A stretch of DNA of 14,610 nt from Firm-04 sp964392175 (GTDB taxonomy: Bacteria; Bacillota; Clostridia; Oscillospirales; Ruminococcaceae): contig CAYMOJ010000039.1 of assembly GCA_964392175.1 (NCBI GenBank), forward strand, positions 1-14,610, read 5' to 3'. The notes beneath the pieces were generated by a model that saw only the letters and a list, made by a program, of their open reading frames with translations, was not told the DNA's origin and did not search any database. The position numbers and the translations under genes were made by a program. Of this stretch, positions 1 to 7,307 are shown one piece after another (position 1 is the first letter of the stretch; each line of letters begins with the position of its first letter).

Positions 1-52
1 AATCTTTCTTGTTTTTTCTCTTTTTGGGTCTCACATCATTGACATATGGACA
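1..52 (-). repeat. Left copy of 52-bp inverted flanking repeat (probable end of a mobile element)
   Basis: This stretch matches the reverse complement of 14556-14607 at 51 of 52 positions; the only mismatch is at position 25. Identity stops abruptly at the inner edge: read outward from the interior, the repeat starts TGTCCATATGTCAATG and continues off the window. Two abrupt, identical inner borders suggest one specific end of a dispersed element, such as an insertion sequence or MITE, with a copy on each side. No transposase is visible because the element body would lie outside. The family cannot be named from this much sequence. Confidence 0.75.
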
Positions 53-62
53 AATGCCGTGC

Positions 63-90
63 AAAAAAGGGGGGCATTGTAGCCTCCCTT
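63..90 (-). terminator. Intrinsic terminator of the O-acylation operon
   Basis: Read on the minus strand, the 9-bp stem AAGGGAGGC / GCCCCCCTT (one A-C mismatch, 6-nt loop) runs straight into a T-tract (T6, counting two paired T). It begins 10 nt after the acyl carrier protein stop codon and so closes the minus-strand operon. On the plus strand the stem is complete with one G-U pair but lacks a following T-run. Confidence 0.75.
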
Positions 91-99
91 TCAGTGATA

Positions 100-342
100 T
101 TATTTTGCGCGCTGTGCGATGATTTCTGCCATTTCACCGACATTTTTCATGGTGGATACTTCTTTCATCTGAAAGCGCATACCGAAAGCATCCTCCACGG
201 CGGCGATCAGATTAAAATGCTCGACGCTGTCCCAGCCATCAATATCGGCGGCGGTGGTATCTGCGCGGAGTATGATGTCATCGTCATCAAACACCTCACA
301 GAAAATCGGTAGCAGTTTTTCCATTACCTCGGCTTTGTTCAT
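100..342 (-). CDS. Acyl carrier protein (PP-binding), O-acylation operon
   Basis: An 80-residue acyl carrier protein. The phosphopantetheine attachment motif is GWDSVEHF, with the modified serine at residue 39; the usual Leu after Ser is Val. The helix after it (FNLIAAVEDAFGMRF) is typical of carrier proteins paired with MBOAT acyltransferases. The start is preceded by AAGGAG with 6-nt spacing. It lies 15 nt after the DHHW gene and is the last gene before a terminator, so it is co-transcribed with the acyltransferase genes. By analogy with DltC in the Dlt system it would carry the acyl group for transfer to the MBOAT; that is inference. No adenylating enzyme (DltA-like) or phosphopantetheinyl transferase is in the window, so loading must come from elsewhere. 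A role in primary fatty acid synthesis is unlikely given the neighbours. Confidence 0.9.
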   Translation of the reverse strand: MNKAEVMEKLLPIFCEVFDDDDIILRADTTAADIDGWDSVEHFNLIAAVEDAFGMRFQMKEVSTMKNVGEMAEIIAQRAK

Positions 343-357
343 AATGTTCTCCTTTCC

Positions 358-2154
358 TCACTGATTCATCAGTGTGTTGATATATTTGGCATTGCCGCCT
401 GTTGCACTGAATGTATTCATGGCAAACAGCACGTCGGTGGCACCTACATCCCGGATATAGGTGATCATATTTTGCTCGAAATAGCGTAGATCTACCACAT
501 AGATATGCTCGAAGGATGAGGTGAGCCATGGCACCAGTGCATTGCCGTAGCTATCTTTGATGATCACCAATGTGCGACCATTGTTCACTTCGGTTTCCAC
601 ATGGGTGATTCTCGCATCGCCGCCCAAATATACCATATACCAGCTCACGGGCTTGAGATTGTCCAGATTCAATAGTAACGCGCCATTGCGCTTGGAAGTC
701 AGATCGGGATTCCAATAGGTGGTGGTGTAGGAAGCGTTTGGTTGATAATAAAAGAATGTTTCCGGATTGTTCTTCAATGCTACATCCCCTGAATAACCAT
801 ACAGCGTACCGACATAGCCCTCTTTGGTGATTTTCTCATAGTTGTCGATTCGCGCAAAGGGGACTCTTGCAGTGGCAGAGAAGCGTTCTGCGGCATAAAA
901 TGCGCCCAGTGCCGACCAATGGTGGTCGGTGCGCATATAGATGGTTTCGTCTTTGTGGGCGTCCAGTGTGCTGTAAACATCCACTGGGATGACATCTACC
1001 AGATGCTCATTGATATGCCGGATGTTTTTTTCCTCGCTGCCGACCATATACTGAAAATCTTCAGGCGTATAGAACGAACACGGGGTTGGGATCACCATGG
1101 AATAAACCTGCACGTTGTCACCGAGTTTTTCCTTGTAGGCATTTACATAATTGGCATAGCGTTCGCCGTTTTTATAGCTACCGCCATAAAGCATGATCCC
1201 GCGATTTTCGTAAATCAGGATATTGTTGCTCAGCTCTCCTTGATGTTCTTCCGGTTGGTCGGTTGCAGTGGTTGTCGTTGTGGTTGCAGATGTTGTCGTG
1301 ATGGAGATATCGATGTCAAATGTGGTACTTACCGTGGTGGAGGTGCTTGCAGTTGTGGTTTGTTCGATGATATCATCATCATTGTTTTCAGGTCTGCCCC
1401 CATGGATCACTGCGCCGCTGCTTTTCCATGCCATATACTTGCGAAATGTTGCCGTGGCGAGCTTACATTGCTCGCGCATAGGTACGGTATCGTTATAGTA
1501 TTCTGCCACTCCTGCGGTATAGCTGCCATCCAGATAGCTTTGCCATGAAAATTTTGGCATGGTAGCAAGGGTGCGATTTTCCGTTTCAGAGATGGTTGGG
1601 CGGTCAAGAATCAGCATACCAACCGCAATCGCCAGCCCTGCTGTGCAGCATATGGCGATATTCAATATCGCCATGCGCTTTGCAATGACGGACTGCGTTT
1701 CATATGCAACGGAGTGAGCTTCCTTTTGTTCCTGCTTGTGCGCTTGAAAGTGCGTGGTGGGTGCTGTGGTAGAGTTGGCAGGTATTGATTTGGCAATTTC
1801 CTGCTCGGTGGGAGGGCTTTCTGCTACATGGGAATGCTGTTGCGCTGTTTCTTTGGGTGAGTATGCGAGATCGGGCTGTGATACATGGATGGCAGATGCT
1901 GTGGCTTCGGTTTCTACGGTGCTGTGCATCAAGTGCAGCAGGGCAGTGTAATGTGCAATACGTTCTGCCTTTGCCTGCTGCACGGATTTTTTCTTCATGG
2001 GATGTACAGCTGTTGCTTGTTCACGGCGCGATTTTCGCTTTGCGGCGGTGGCAAAGTATGCTTTTTGCATGGCTTCTTCTGCAAGGGCTTGTTCGTCAGG
2101 CAGGTCGATGTCAATTTCGTTGTTGTCGTTTCCAAGCATACTGGAGGTCAACAT
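358..2154 (-). CDS. Membrane-anchored DHHW (AlgX/SGNH-like) protein of an O-acylation operon
   Basis: A 598-residue protein. Residues 1-160 are a long, charged, low-complexity and probably cytoplasmic region. Residues 161-183 form one membrane segment, followed by the ENRTLATMPKFSW motif typical of the DHHW family. Residues 264-298 are a Thr-rich linker. The extracytoplasmic catalytic-like domain has TDHHWSALG at 409-417 and KDSYGN at 533-538. In AlgJ/AlgX-type relatives these supply the Asp-His and Ser of an SGNH acyl-transfer site. The start was set at ATG 2154, six bases after AAGGAG; an in-frame ATG at 2184 lacks such a site. It sits between the MBOAT and acyl carrier genes, so it probably helps transfer acyl groups to a surface polysaccharide, or to another wall polymer. 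The polymer cannot be deduced. The N-terminal region is unusually long, since DHHW proteins often start near the membrane anchor. Confidence 0.85.
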   Translation of the reverse strand: MLTSSMLGNDNNEIDIDLPDEQALAEEAMQKAYFATAAKRKSRREQATAVHPMKKKSVQQAKAERIAHYTALLHLMHSTVETEATASAIHVSQPDLAYSPKETAQQHSHVAESPPTEQEIAKSIPANSTTAPTTHFQAHKQEQKEAHSVAYETQSVIAKRMAILNIAICCTAGLAIAVGMLILDRPTISETENRTLATMPKFSWQSYLDGSYTAGVAEYYNDTVPMREQCKLATATFRKYMAWKSSGAVIHGGRPENNDDDIIEQTTTASTSTTVSTTFDIDISITTTSATTTTTTATDQPEEHQGELSNNILIYENRGIMLYGGSYKNGERYANYVNAYKEKLGDNVQVYSMVIPTPCSFYTPEDFQYMVGSEEKNIRHINEHLVDVIPVDVYSTLDAHKDETIYMRTDHHWSALGAFYAAERFSATARVPFARIDNYEKITKEGYVGTLYGYSGDVALKNNPETFFYYQPNASYTTTYWNPDLTSKRNGALLLNLDNLKPVSWYMVYLGGDARITHVETEVNNGRTLVIIKDSYGNALVPWLTSSFEHIYVVDLRYFEQNMITYIRDVGATDVLFAMNTFSATGGNAKYINTLMNQ

Positions 2155-2223
2155 ATGATACTCCTTTCTTAGAGAATACCGCATGGGGTTTGTGACACGA
2201 TGGGTTATCCTCCCATAAATATA

Positions 2224-3657
2224 TCAGAAGCGGAAATATAAAAATGGATTATTGGTTGCGTCTACCAGCAAAACACTGCTGATGATCAACAGGACAAGAT
2301 TGCAGACGGGTGTGAGTGCGCCAAACAGATACGTTGCTCCGCGATGCTTGCTCGCCAGCTTTTTGAACCACTCCACAAGGGGGAAGCAGCAGATCACGGC
2401 AGCGAGCAGCAGCCAGAGATGATTCTGTACAGAAAGCCACAGATACTGATCTGCGAAGCCGTTTGTGGGGATGACCAGGGCTTTGAAAAAAATTCCGAGT
2501 TGCGGCAGACTTTCAAAATAGAAAATGCCGAATCCCACCAGAATGACCAATTTACTGTAGATATGTCGAATGACCAATGGGATTTTTTTCATGCGTTTTT
2601 TGCCGATGAGCTGCTCGATCAGGATAAACAATCCGAAATACAATCCCCAGAGAATGAAATTCCAGCTTGCACCGTGCCATAGACCCGTACAGAACCACAC
2701 GAGGAACAATCCACCGTATTTGCGTCGCTTACCGAAGATTGGGATATACAGCAGATAATCGCGGAAAAATGTGCCCAGTGAGATATGCCATCGCTGCCAA
2801 AACTCGGAGATATCTTTGCAGAGGAACGGATGACGGAAGTTTTCATCGAAGTGGAAACCGAATAGCAAGCCCATGCCGATTGCCATATCGGAATAGCCTG
2901 AAAAATCAAAATAGACCTGCATGGCATACACTGCTACGGTATACCATGTGCCAAGCAATGTCAGCTGCGAAAGATCACCGCCGAAAAAGTCCTCTACGAT
3001 GACCGAAAGATGGTTTGCGAGGATCACTTTTTTGGCAAGCCCGATGATAAATCGACTAAGCCCCGCACTAAATTCTGTGAGGGTAATGCGACGGTCGATG
3101 ATTTCGGCGGAGATGGTGCTGTAGCGTACGATCGGCCCTGCAACCAGCTGCGGGAACATGGAGATATACAACAAAAAATGCATCGGATTGCGTTGCAGCT
3201 CCACCTTATCCCAGTACAGGTCAATCTGGTAAGAAAGAATTTGGAAGGTATAGAAGCTGATGCCGATGGGCAGCCGCAGCTTCGGTACGGGCAGATCAAT
3301 CATGGGCAGCAGGTTGAGGTTTTCCACCAGAAAGCCACTGTATTTGAACACACCCAGCAATCCAATGTTGAAAATGAGGATGATGATCATTACTGCTTTT
3401 GCCGATGTTTCATTGGCTTTGGATTTGCAATGCCCCATGCAAAGCCCCAGCAGATAATTGATCAGCACACTTGCAAGCAGCAGGATGATATAGCTTGGTT
3501 CACCCCATGCGTAAAAAATCAGTGAAAATAGAATCAGTACCGTATTTTGTGCCTGAATTTTGCGGCGGGAATTTGTGGTTATTACCGAAAAAAGCCCGCA
3601 GCTCAAAAGGCACGCGGGCAAAAATAGGTACAGAAAAAACAGGCTTGAAAAGACCAT
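2224..3657 (-). CDS. MBOAT-family membrane O-acyltransferase (AlgI/PatA-like)
   Basis: A 477-residue polytopic membrane protein. Family landmarks are QLVAGPIVRY (170-179), DFSGYSDMAIG (251-261), FWQRWHISLGTFFRDYL (286-302, His291) and LWHGASWNF (326-334, His328 being the conserved MBOAT histidine). Hydrophobic helices run from residue 1 to the end, and the length is usual for AlgI-like enzymes. It is first in a minus-strand operon followed by DHHW and acyl carrier genes. The likely role is moving an acyl group, commonly acetyl, across the membrane to the DHHW partner or polymer. DltB of teichoic acid D-alanylation is a relative, but no dltA is present and the DHHW neighbour favours the AlgI/PatA type. 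The start has GGAG about 13 nt upstream. Confidence 0.92.
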   Translation of the reverse strand: MVFSSLFFLYLFLPACLLSCGLFSVITTNSRRKIQAQNTVLILFSLIFYAWGEPSYIILLLASVLINYLLGLCMGHCKSKANETSAKAVMIIILIFNIGLLGVFKYSGFLVENLNLLPMIDLPVPKLRLPIGISFYTFQILSYQIDLYWDKVELQRNPMHFLLYISMFPQLVAGPIVRYSTISAEIIDRRITLTEFSAGLSRFIIGLAKKVILANHLSVIVEDFFGGDLSQLTLLGTWYTVAVYAMQVYFDFSGYSDMAIGMGLLFGFHFDENFRHPFLCKDISEFWQRWHISLGTFFRDYLLYIPIFGKRRKYGGLFLVWFCTGLWHGASWNFILWGLYFGLFILIEQLIGKKRMKKIPLVIRHIYSKLVILVGFGIFYFESLPQLGIFFKALVIPTNGFADQYLWLSVQNHLWLLLAAVICCFPLVEWFKKLASKHRGATYLFGALTPVCNLVLLIISSVLLVDATNNPFLYFRF

Positions 3658-3724
3658 GTTGTACTACCATACTCCTATTCGATTGGGTTTCCTTTTGTTC
3701 TTGCGATATTTCTCTTTTTTGTAG

Positions 3725-3741
3725 CTGCCGATTTTTGGCAG
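3725..3741 (-). promoter_or_regulatory. Small hairpin in the 5' leader of the O-acylation operon
   Basis: CTGCC (3725-3729) and GGCAG (3737-3741) form a 5-bp stem with a 7-nt AT-rich loop. It begins about 11 nt after the transcription start inferred from the promoter at 3759-3787. It could stabilise the 5' end of the mRNA or bind a regulator. On the plus strand it is followed by a T-rich run, so a weak terminator reading rightward is also possible. Only the inverted repeat itself is seen. Confidence 0.3.
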
Positions 3742-3758
3742 TTTTTGTTGTCTCTCTC

Positions 3759-3787
3759 ATTATACATCACTTCGATGTTCGTTGCAA
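3759..3787 (-). promoter_or_regulatory. Sigma-A-type promoter of the MBOAT-DHHW-ACP operon
   Basis: On the minus strand, TTGCAA (3782-3787), a 17-nt spacer and a perfect TATAAT (3759-3764) form a near-consensus housekeeping promoter. The inferred start near 3752 leaves a leader of about 95 nt before the MBOAT start at 3657. It is the best promoter in the window. Confidence 0.75.
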
Positions 3788-3949
3788 GGCTTTTGCGGCA
3801 TTTTTTGCGTTTTCTGCGAATTTCACAAATCGACAAACTGTTTTTCACTCTGTTTTGGCAAGGACAAAATTCATGGCGCACATACATAATCATGGACAGC
3901 TTCGGCATAAGCTTGTGCGAAGGCAATTAGTGAAAGGAGCTGTTATTTC

Positions 3950-6613
3950 ATGCAAGGACTATCCTCAGAGGAGGCTGCAAAGCAACTGCAATTACAAGGA
4001 GAAAATCTTACTGCGCCGCCGCCACGCTCCCATCCTGTGCGAATTCTGTTTTCACAGTTTACAGATATCATGGTGCTGATCTTGCTGGCTGCTGCGGGCA
4101 TTTCGGCACTGATGGGAGAATATACTGATGCGGCAACCATTGGTGTGATCGTGGTGTTAAATGCACTGCTTGGCTTTGTACAGGAGTATCGCACAGAGCA
4201 GACACTACTTGCATTGCGCAACATGACCGCGCCTACGGCAAGGGTATACCGTGATGGCAAATGCATTACCATGGATGCGGCAAAGCTGGTATGTGAAGAT
4301 ATCATTATGCTGGAGGCCGGAGACAGAGTGCCGGCGGATGCGGTGATCTGCGCGGGACACCATATCACGGCAGAGGAATCCATTCTCACAGGGGAATCCT
4401 GCGCGGTGGAAAAACATCCTCACACAGTCACAGACGGTGAGATCGACAACAAAACCGGAAGGGCAGATATCCTCTACGCAGGTACTGCACTGACAGGCGG
4501 TACCGCGGAGGCAAGGATCATTGCAACGGGAAAAGCTACGCAAATGGGACAGATCTCGGAAATGCTTTCTGTGATTACACAGGGCGAAACACCACTGCAA
4601 AAACGCTTGGCTGAGCTTGGTAAAACGGTGGCGATACTCTGTGGCGTGGTATGTATTCTCGTGTTTGGTGCAGGGGTGCTGCGTGGCGAGCCTGTGGGTG
4701 AGATGTTCTTGACGGGCATTACCATCGCCATTGCTGCGATTCCGGAGGGACTGCCTGCCACTGTGACCATTGCACTCGCTCTTGCTGTGCGCCGTATGCT
4801 CAAACGAAAAGCATTGGTGAACCGTTTACATTCTGTGGAAACACTAGGTTGTGCAACGGTAATTTGTTCGGATAAAACAGGGACGATCACCGAAAACAAA
4901 ATGACCGTCTCTCAGCTTGCGACACCTACGGAATCCTTTGCCCTCAGTGGAATCGGCTGGCAAAAAAGCGGTGCGCTTACCTGCAATGGTGCAGGATGCA
5001 ATCCACGAAGCAAGCCCGATCTAGATCCGCTTTTGCGCTGTGCTGTGCTTTGCAATCATGGAGTGATCCGCAGCAATACAATGCATCATAATCGCCAGAG
5101 GGGTGTGCTGATTTCGCAGGGAGAATGGCAGGTGGATGGCGACCCCACAGAATTGGCACTGTTGGTAGCTGCGGCGAAATGCGGTGTTACCGCAGACGGG
5201 TTATCCCGTTGGAAAATGGTGGATGAGATCCCATTTGAGAGTGAAACCAGATCCATGACAGTGTTTTGCCGCTATCACGAATCGGCACAGCTGCTTGCTT
5301 GCAGGAAAGGCGCACCCGATGTGATTCTCAGCGATTGTGGGTTTTATTTACAGCATGGCAAGGTTATGCCTATGACACCGCAAAAGCGTGCGGAAATTCT
5401 GAAGCAAACGGAAGCATATGCTGCACAGGCTCTGCGTGTGTTGGGATTTGCACAAAAGGATTGTGAAAGCATCGGCAGTGGCATCGGCGGTATGGTATTC
5501 CTTGGACTGATGGCAATGATGGATCCGCCTAGAGAACAAGCAAAAACTGCCATTGCCAAGTGTGTCAGAGCAGGGATTCAAGTGAAAATGCTCACGGGTG
5601 ACCACGCCAAAACTGCTGCTGCGGTGGCGGTGCAGGCTGGAATCCCAAAGGGAGAAAAGGTCATCACGGGAGCAGAGCTTGATTGCATAGATGATGATGC
5701 ACTTGCACAAATGGTTCATCAATATGGTGTATTTGCACGGGTAACGCCGGCGCACAAGCTGCGCCTGGTGCGTGCGCTCAAAAGGCAGGGGCATATTGTA
5801 ACCATGACGGGTGATGGCGTGAATGATGCACCCGCCATCAAGGAAGCAAATATTGGCGTGGCGATGGGCATTACAGGTACTGATGTGACAAGGCAGGCTG
5901 CGGATATCGTGCTGCTGGATGATCGTTTTGACACACTGACTGCGGCTGTAGAACAGGGACGTACCGTGTATGCAAACATCCGCAAATTTGTAAGATATTT
6001 GTTGGCATGCAATATCGGCGAGGTGCTGACCATGTTGTTAGGCATCATCATGGGGATGCCTATGGTGCTGCTGCCTACGCAGATCCTGCTGGTGAATTTA
6101 TTGACAGATGGTCTGCCTGCGATCGCCCTGAGCTTGGAACCACCCGGAAAGCGCATCATGCAAAAACCACCGCGCCGTGCAGAAGAAAGCTTTTTTGCGG
6201 GTGGATTGCTCTCGCGCATTGTGTTCCGTGGGATATTCATTGCACTTTCCACGCTTGGCTCTTTTTCCACAGTGCTGCGGCTTTCGGGCAGTGTGGATAT
6301 GGCAAGAACTGCGGCGTTGGTCACATTGATTGCCTCCCAACTGATTCATGTATTTGAATGTAAAACGGAAGACGGCACGCTGTTATCAGTACCATGGTTT
6401 TCTAATCCCGCACTGATCGGCGCTGTTGTGGTTTCGGCAGGAGTAACGGCTGCTGCTGTGTGCTTACCGCAAATTGCCGCTTTGTTTGATACCACTTTAC
6501 TCAATGGTACACCGTTGCTTGTCAGCTTGATGTTTAGCTTTGCTGTACCGGTTGCTGCGGCAATTCCTGCATGGATCGGGAGAACGTACTCACGCGGCGC
6601 GGACGGGGAATGA
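3950..6613 (+). CDS. Calcium-transporting P-type ATPase (SERCA/PacL-like, P2A)
   Basis: An 887-residue ATP-driven cation pump of the plasma membrane, probably exporting Ca2+. In order: N-terminal cation-ATPase domain (1-30), two membrane helices, actuator loop TGES (147-150), helix 4 PEGLP (265-269), phosphorylation site DKTGT (Asp308), nucleotide-binding KGAPD (453-457), hinge TGDGVNDAP (620-628), and six C-terminal helices. SERCA-type ligands are conserved: CNIGE in helix 5 (Asn688, Glu691) and NLLTDGLP in helix 6 (716-723). In helix 8 a Gln seems to take the place of the SERCA site-I Glu (by-eye alignment). The start follows AAAGGAG with about 10-nt spacing. It stands alone on the plus strand; a weak promoter candidate is AGGACA-18-CATAAT ending at 3890. 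Its last 80 bp overlap the convergent mazF gene. A Na+/K+ or Mn2+ substrate cannot be excluded, but the motifs favour Ca2+. Confidence 0.93.
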   Translation: MQGLSSEEAAKQLQLQGENLTAPPPRSHPVRILFSQFTDIMVLILLAAAGISALMGEYTDAATIGVIVVLNALLGFVQEYRTEQTLLALRNMTAPTARVYRDGKCITMDAAKLVCEDIIMLEAGDRVPADAVICAGHHITAEESILTGESCAVEKHPHTVTDGEIDNKTGRADILYAGTALTGGTAEARIIATGKATQMGQISEMLSVITQGETPLQKRLAELGKTVAILCGVVCILVFGAGVLRGEPVGEMFLTGITIAIAAIPEGLPATVTIALALAVRRMLKRKALVNRLHSVETLGCATVICSDKTGTITENKMTVSQLATPTESFALSGIGWQKSGALTCNGAGCNPRSKPDLDPLLRCAVLCNHGVIRSNTMHHNRQRGVLISQGEWQVDGDPTELALLVAAAKCGVTADGLSRWKMVDEIPFESETRSMTVFCRYHESAQLLACRKGAPDVILSDCGFYLQHGKVMPMTPQKRAEILKQTEAYAAQALRVLGFAQKDCESIGSGIGGMVFLGLMAMMDPPREQAKTAIAKCVRAGIQVKMLTGDHAKTAAAVAVQAGIPKGEKVITGAELDCIDDDALAQMVHQYGVFARVTPAHKLRLVRALKRQGHIVTMTGDGVNDAPAIKEANIGVAMGITGTDVTRQAADIVLLDDRFDTLTAAVEQGRTVYANIRKFVRYLLACNIGEVLTMLLGIIMGMPMVLLPTQILLVNLLTDGLPAIALSLEPPGKRIMQKPPRRAEESFFAGGLLSRIVFRGIFIALSTLGSFSTVLRLSGSVDMARTAALVTLIASQLIHVFECKTEDGTLLSVPWFSNPALIGAVVVSAGVTAAAVCLPQIAALFDTTLLNGTPLLVSLMFSFAVPVAAAIPAWIGRTYSRGADGE

Positions 6614-6953
6614 GACCGAAGCTGATTTCCAGTGCATAATCAACCTGCTGCATGGTCAATGTGGGGATCTCTCCCATACGTTCTTTCAGTCGTCTCTTAT
6701 CAATAGTACGGATCTGCTCTAGCAAAATGACGCTATCTTTGGTCAGACCGCATTCCGCAGCATTTAATGAGATATGTGTCGGCAGTTTGGCTTTTTCACG
6801 CTGACTGGTGATGGCTGCTGCAATGACTGTGGGACTGTACCGATTGCCTACATCGTTTTGTATAATGAGTACCGGGCGCACGCCACCCTGCTCAGAGCCG
6901 ACAACGGGGCTGAGATCGGCGTAATAAATTTCTCCTCTGTGTACTGTTAGCAT
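6534..6953 (-). CDS. MazF/EndoA-type mRNA interferase, no adjacent antitoxin
   Basis: A 139-residue endoribonuclease toxin of the MazF/PemK family. RGEIYYADLSPVVGSEQGG and RPVLIIQND near the N-terminus, followed by AAAIT and KDSVILLEQIRTIDKRRL, are very close to Bacillus subtilis EndoA/NdoA. Arg26 and Thr49 align with its catalytic Arg25 and Thr48. Such enzymes cut mRNA at short motifs; the Bacillus protein recognises UACAU. The start is ATG 6953, about 11 nt after AAAGGAG; in-frame ATGs further upstream lack this site. The family core ends near residue 115; the last 24 residues (RPRRVSTFSRS onward) are an extra tail encoded antisense to the 3' end of the ATPase gene. No MazE/EndoAI gene or alanine racemase lies upstream, so the antitoxin must be elsewhere or be unusual. 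Confidence 0.92.
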   Translation of the reverse strand: MLTVHRGEIYYADLSPVVGSEQGGVRPVLIIQNDVGNRYSPTVIAAAITSQREKAKLPTHISLNAAECGLTKDSVILLEQIRTIDKRRLKERMGEIPTLTMQQVDYALEISFGLIPRPRRVSTFSRSMQELPQQPVQQS

Positions 6954-7098
6954 GGTATCGCAGGCTCCTTTCTTCATGTGAATAGTTTGCCCTGTTTGTA
7001 ATGCTTTAATCATACTGCATTGCATACAGGGTGCTTTTTTATTGTATGTCGGAGTGTGTCGTTTTGTGTGCTTTCAGGAGATAGGTGTGATATTCTCT

Positions 7099-7127
7099 TT
7101 GACTGGAAAAATCTTTAGCAGTATGCT
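7099..7127 (+). promoter_or_regulatory. Candidate promoter of the phage-derived cluster
   Basis: TTGACT (7099-7104), a 17-nt spacer and TATGCT (7122-7127) resemble a sigma-A promoter (5/6 and 4/6 matches). A start near 7134 would give a leader of about 170 nt containing both palindromic regions before terS. It is the best-spaced candidate before the nine-gene plus-strand run, but the -10 is imperfect. Confidence 0.4.
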
Positions 7128-7162
7128 TAGATTGACGAAAAATCAACGCAATTTTTTGTTCG

Positions 7163-7186
7163 ATTTGCTGAATCTGCAAAGCAAAT
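7163..7186. repeat. Inverted repeat in the leader of the packaging cluster
   Basis: ATTTGCT (7163-7169) and AGCAAAT (7180-7186) form a perfect 7-bp inverted repeat around 10 nt. The right arm runs into the overlapping 10-bp palindrome GCAAATTTGC (7181-7190). Position and AT-rich composition suit an operator, but nothing identifies the protein. Confidence 0.35.
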
Positions 7187-7239
7187 TTGCGAAGATTGCA
7201 CAGAACGATACAAGTTTTTGCTTGCAATGCCCCCTTTAT

Positions 7240-7273
7240 GAATGCGGCTGACAACGCATTCGCGAATGCATTC
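7240..7273. promoter_or_regulatory. Cluster of GAATGC/GCATTC palindromes upstream of terS
   Basis: GAATGC occurs at 7240-7245 and 7264-7269, and GCATTC at 7256-7261 and 7268-7273. They form a perfect 14-bp palindrome GCATTCGCGAATGC (7256-7269) overlapped by a perfect 10-bp palindrome GAATGCATTC (7264-7273). The group ends 34 nt before the terS start codon. It could be a repressor/activator operator or a terminase recognition (pac-like) site, which in many phages lies in or near terS. It does not match the Bacillus SOS box. Confidence 0.45.
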
Positions 7274-7307
7274 GTATTGGTCAAAAACAAAGAAAGGTGG
7301 TTTTGTT

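Larger units (their letters stand above)
6954..7307. other. Divergent intergenic region between mazF and the phage packaging cluster
   Basis: These 354 bp have no credible gene; open frames here are extensions or antisense shadows of terS. The region is AT-rich in its middle. It holds a promoter-like sequence toward terS (7099-7127), an inverted repeat ATTTGCT-10-AGCAAAT (7163-7186), and a group of GAATGC/GCATTC palindromes (7240-7273). Regulation of both divergent units probably lies here. I see no convincing promoter for mazF. Confidence 0.6.

Noticed and set aside
919..1548. Plus-strand open frame of 209 codons, rich in Val, Cys and Gly
   Set aside because: It is antisense to the Thr-rich linker and flanks of the DHHW gene; its composition is the mirror of Thr codons and it has no ribosome site or recognisable domain.
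3010..3525. Plus-strand open frame of 171 codons
   Set aside because: It lies opposite the conserved MBOAT gene, has no ribosome binding site and no family resemblance.
5719..6324. Minus-strand open frame of 201 codons opposite the ATPase C-terminal half
   Set aside because: Shadow frame: the plus strand here encodes conserved hinge and helices 5-6 of the pump.
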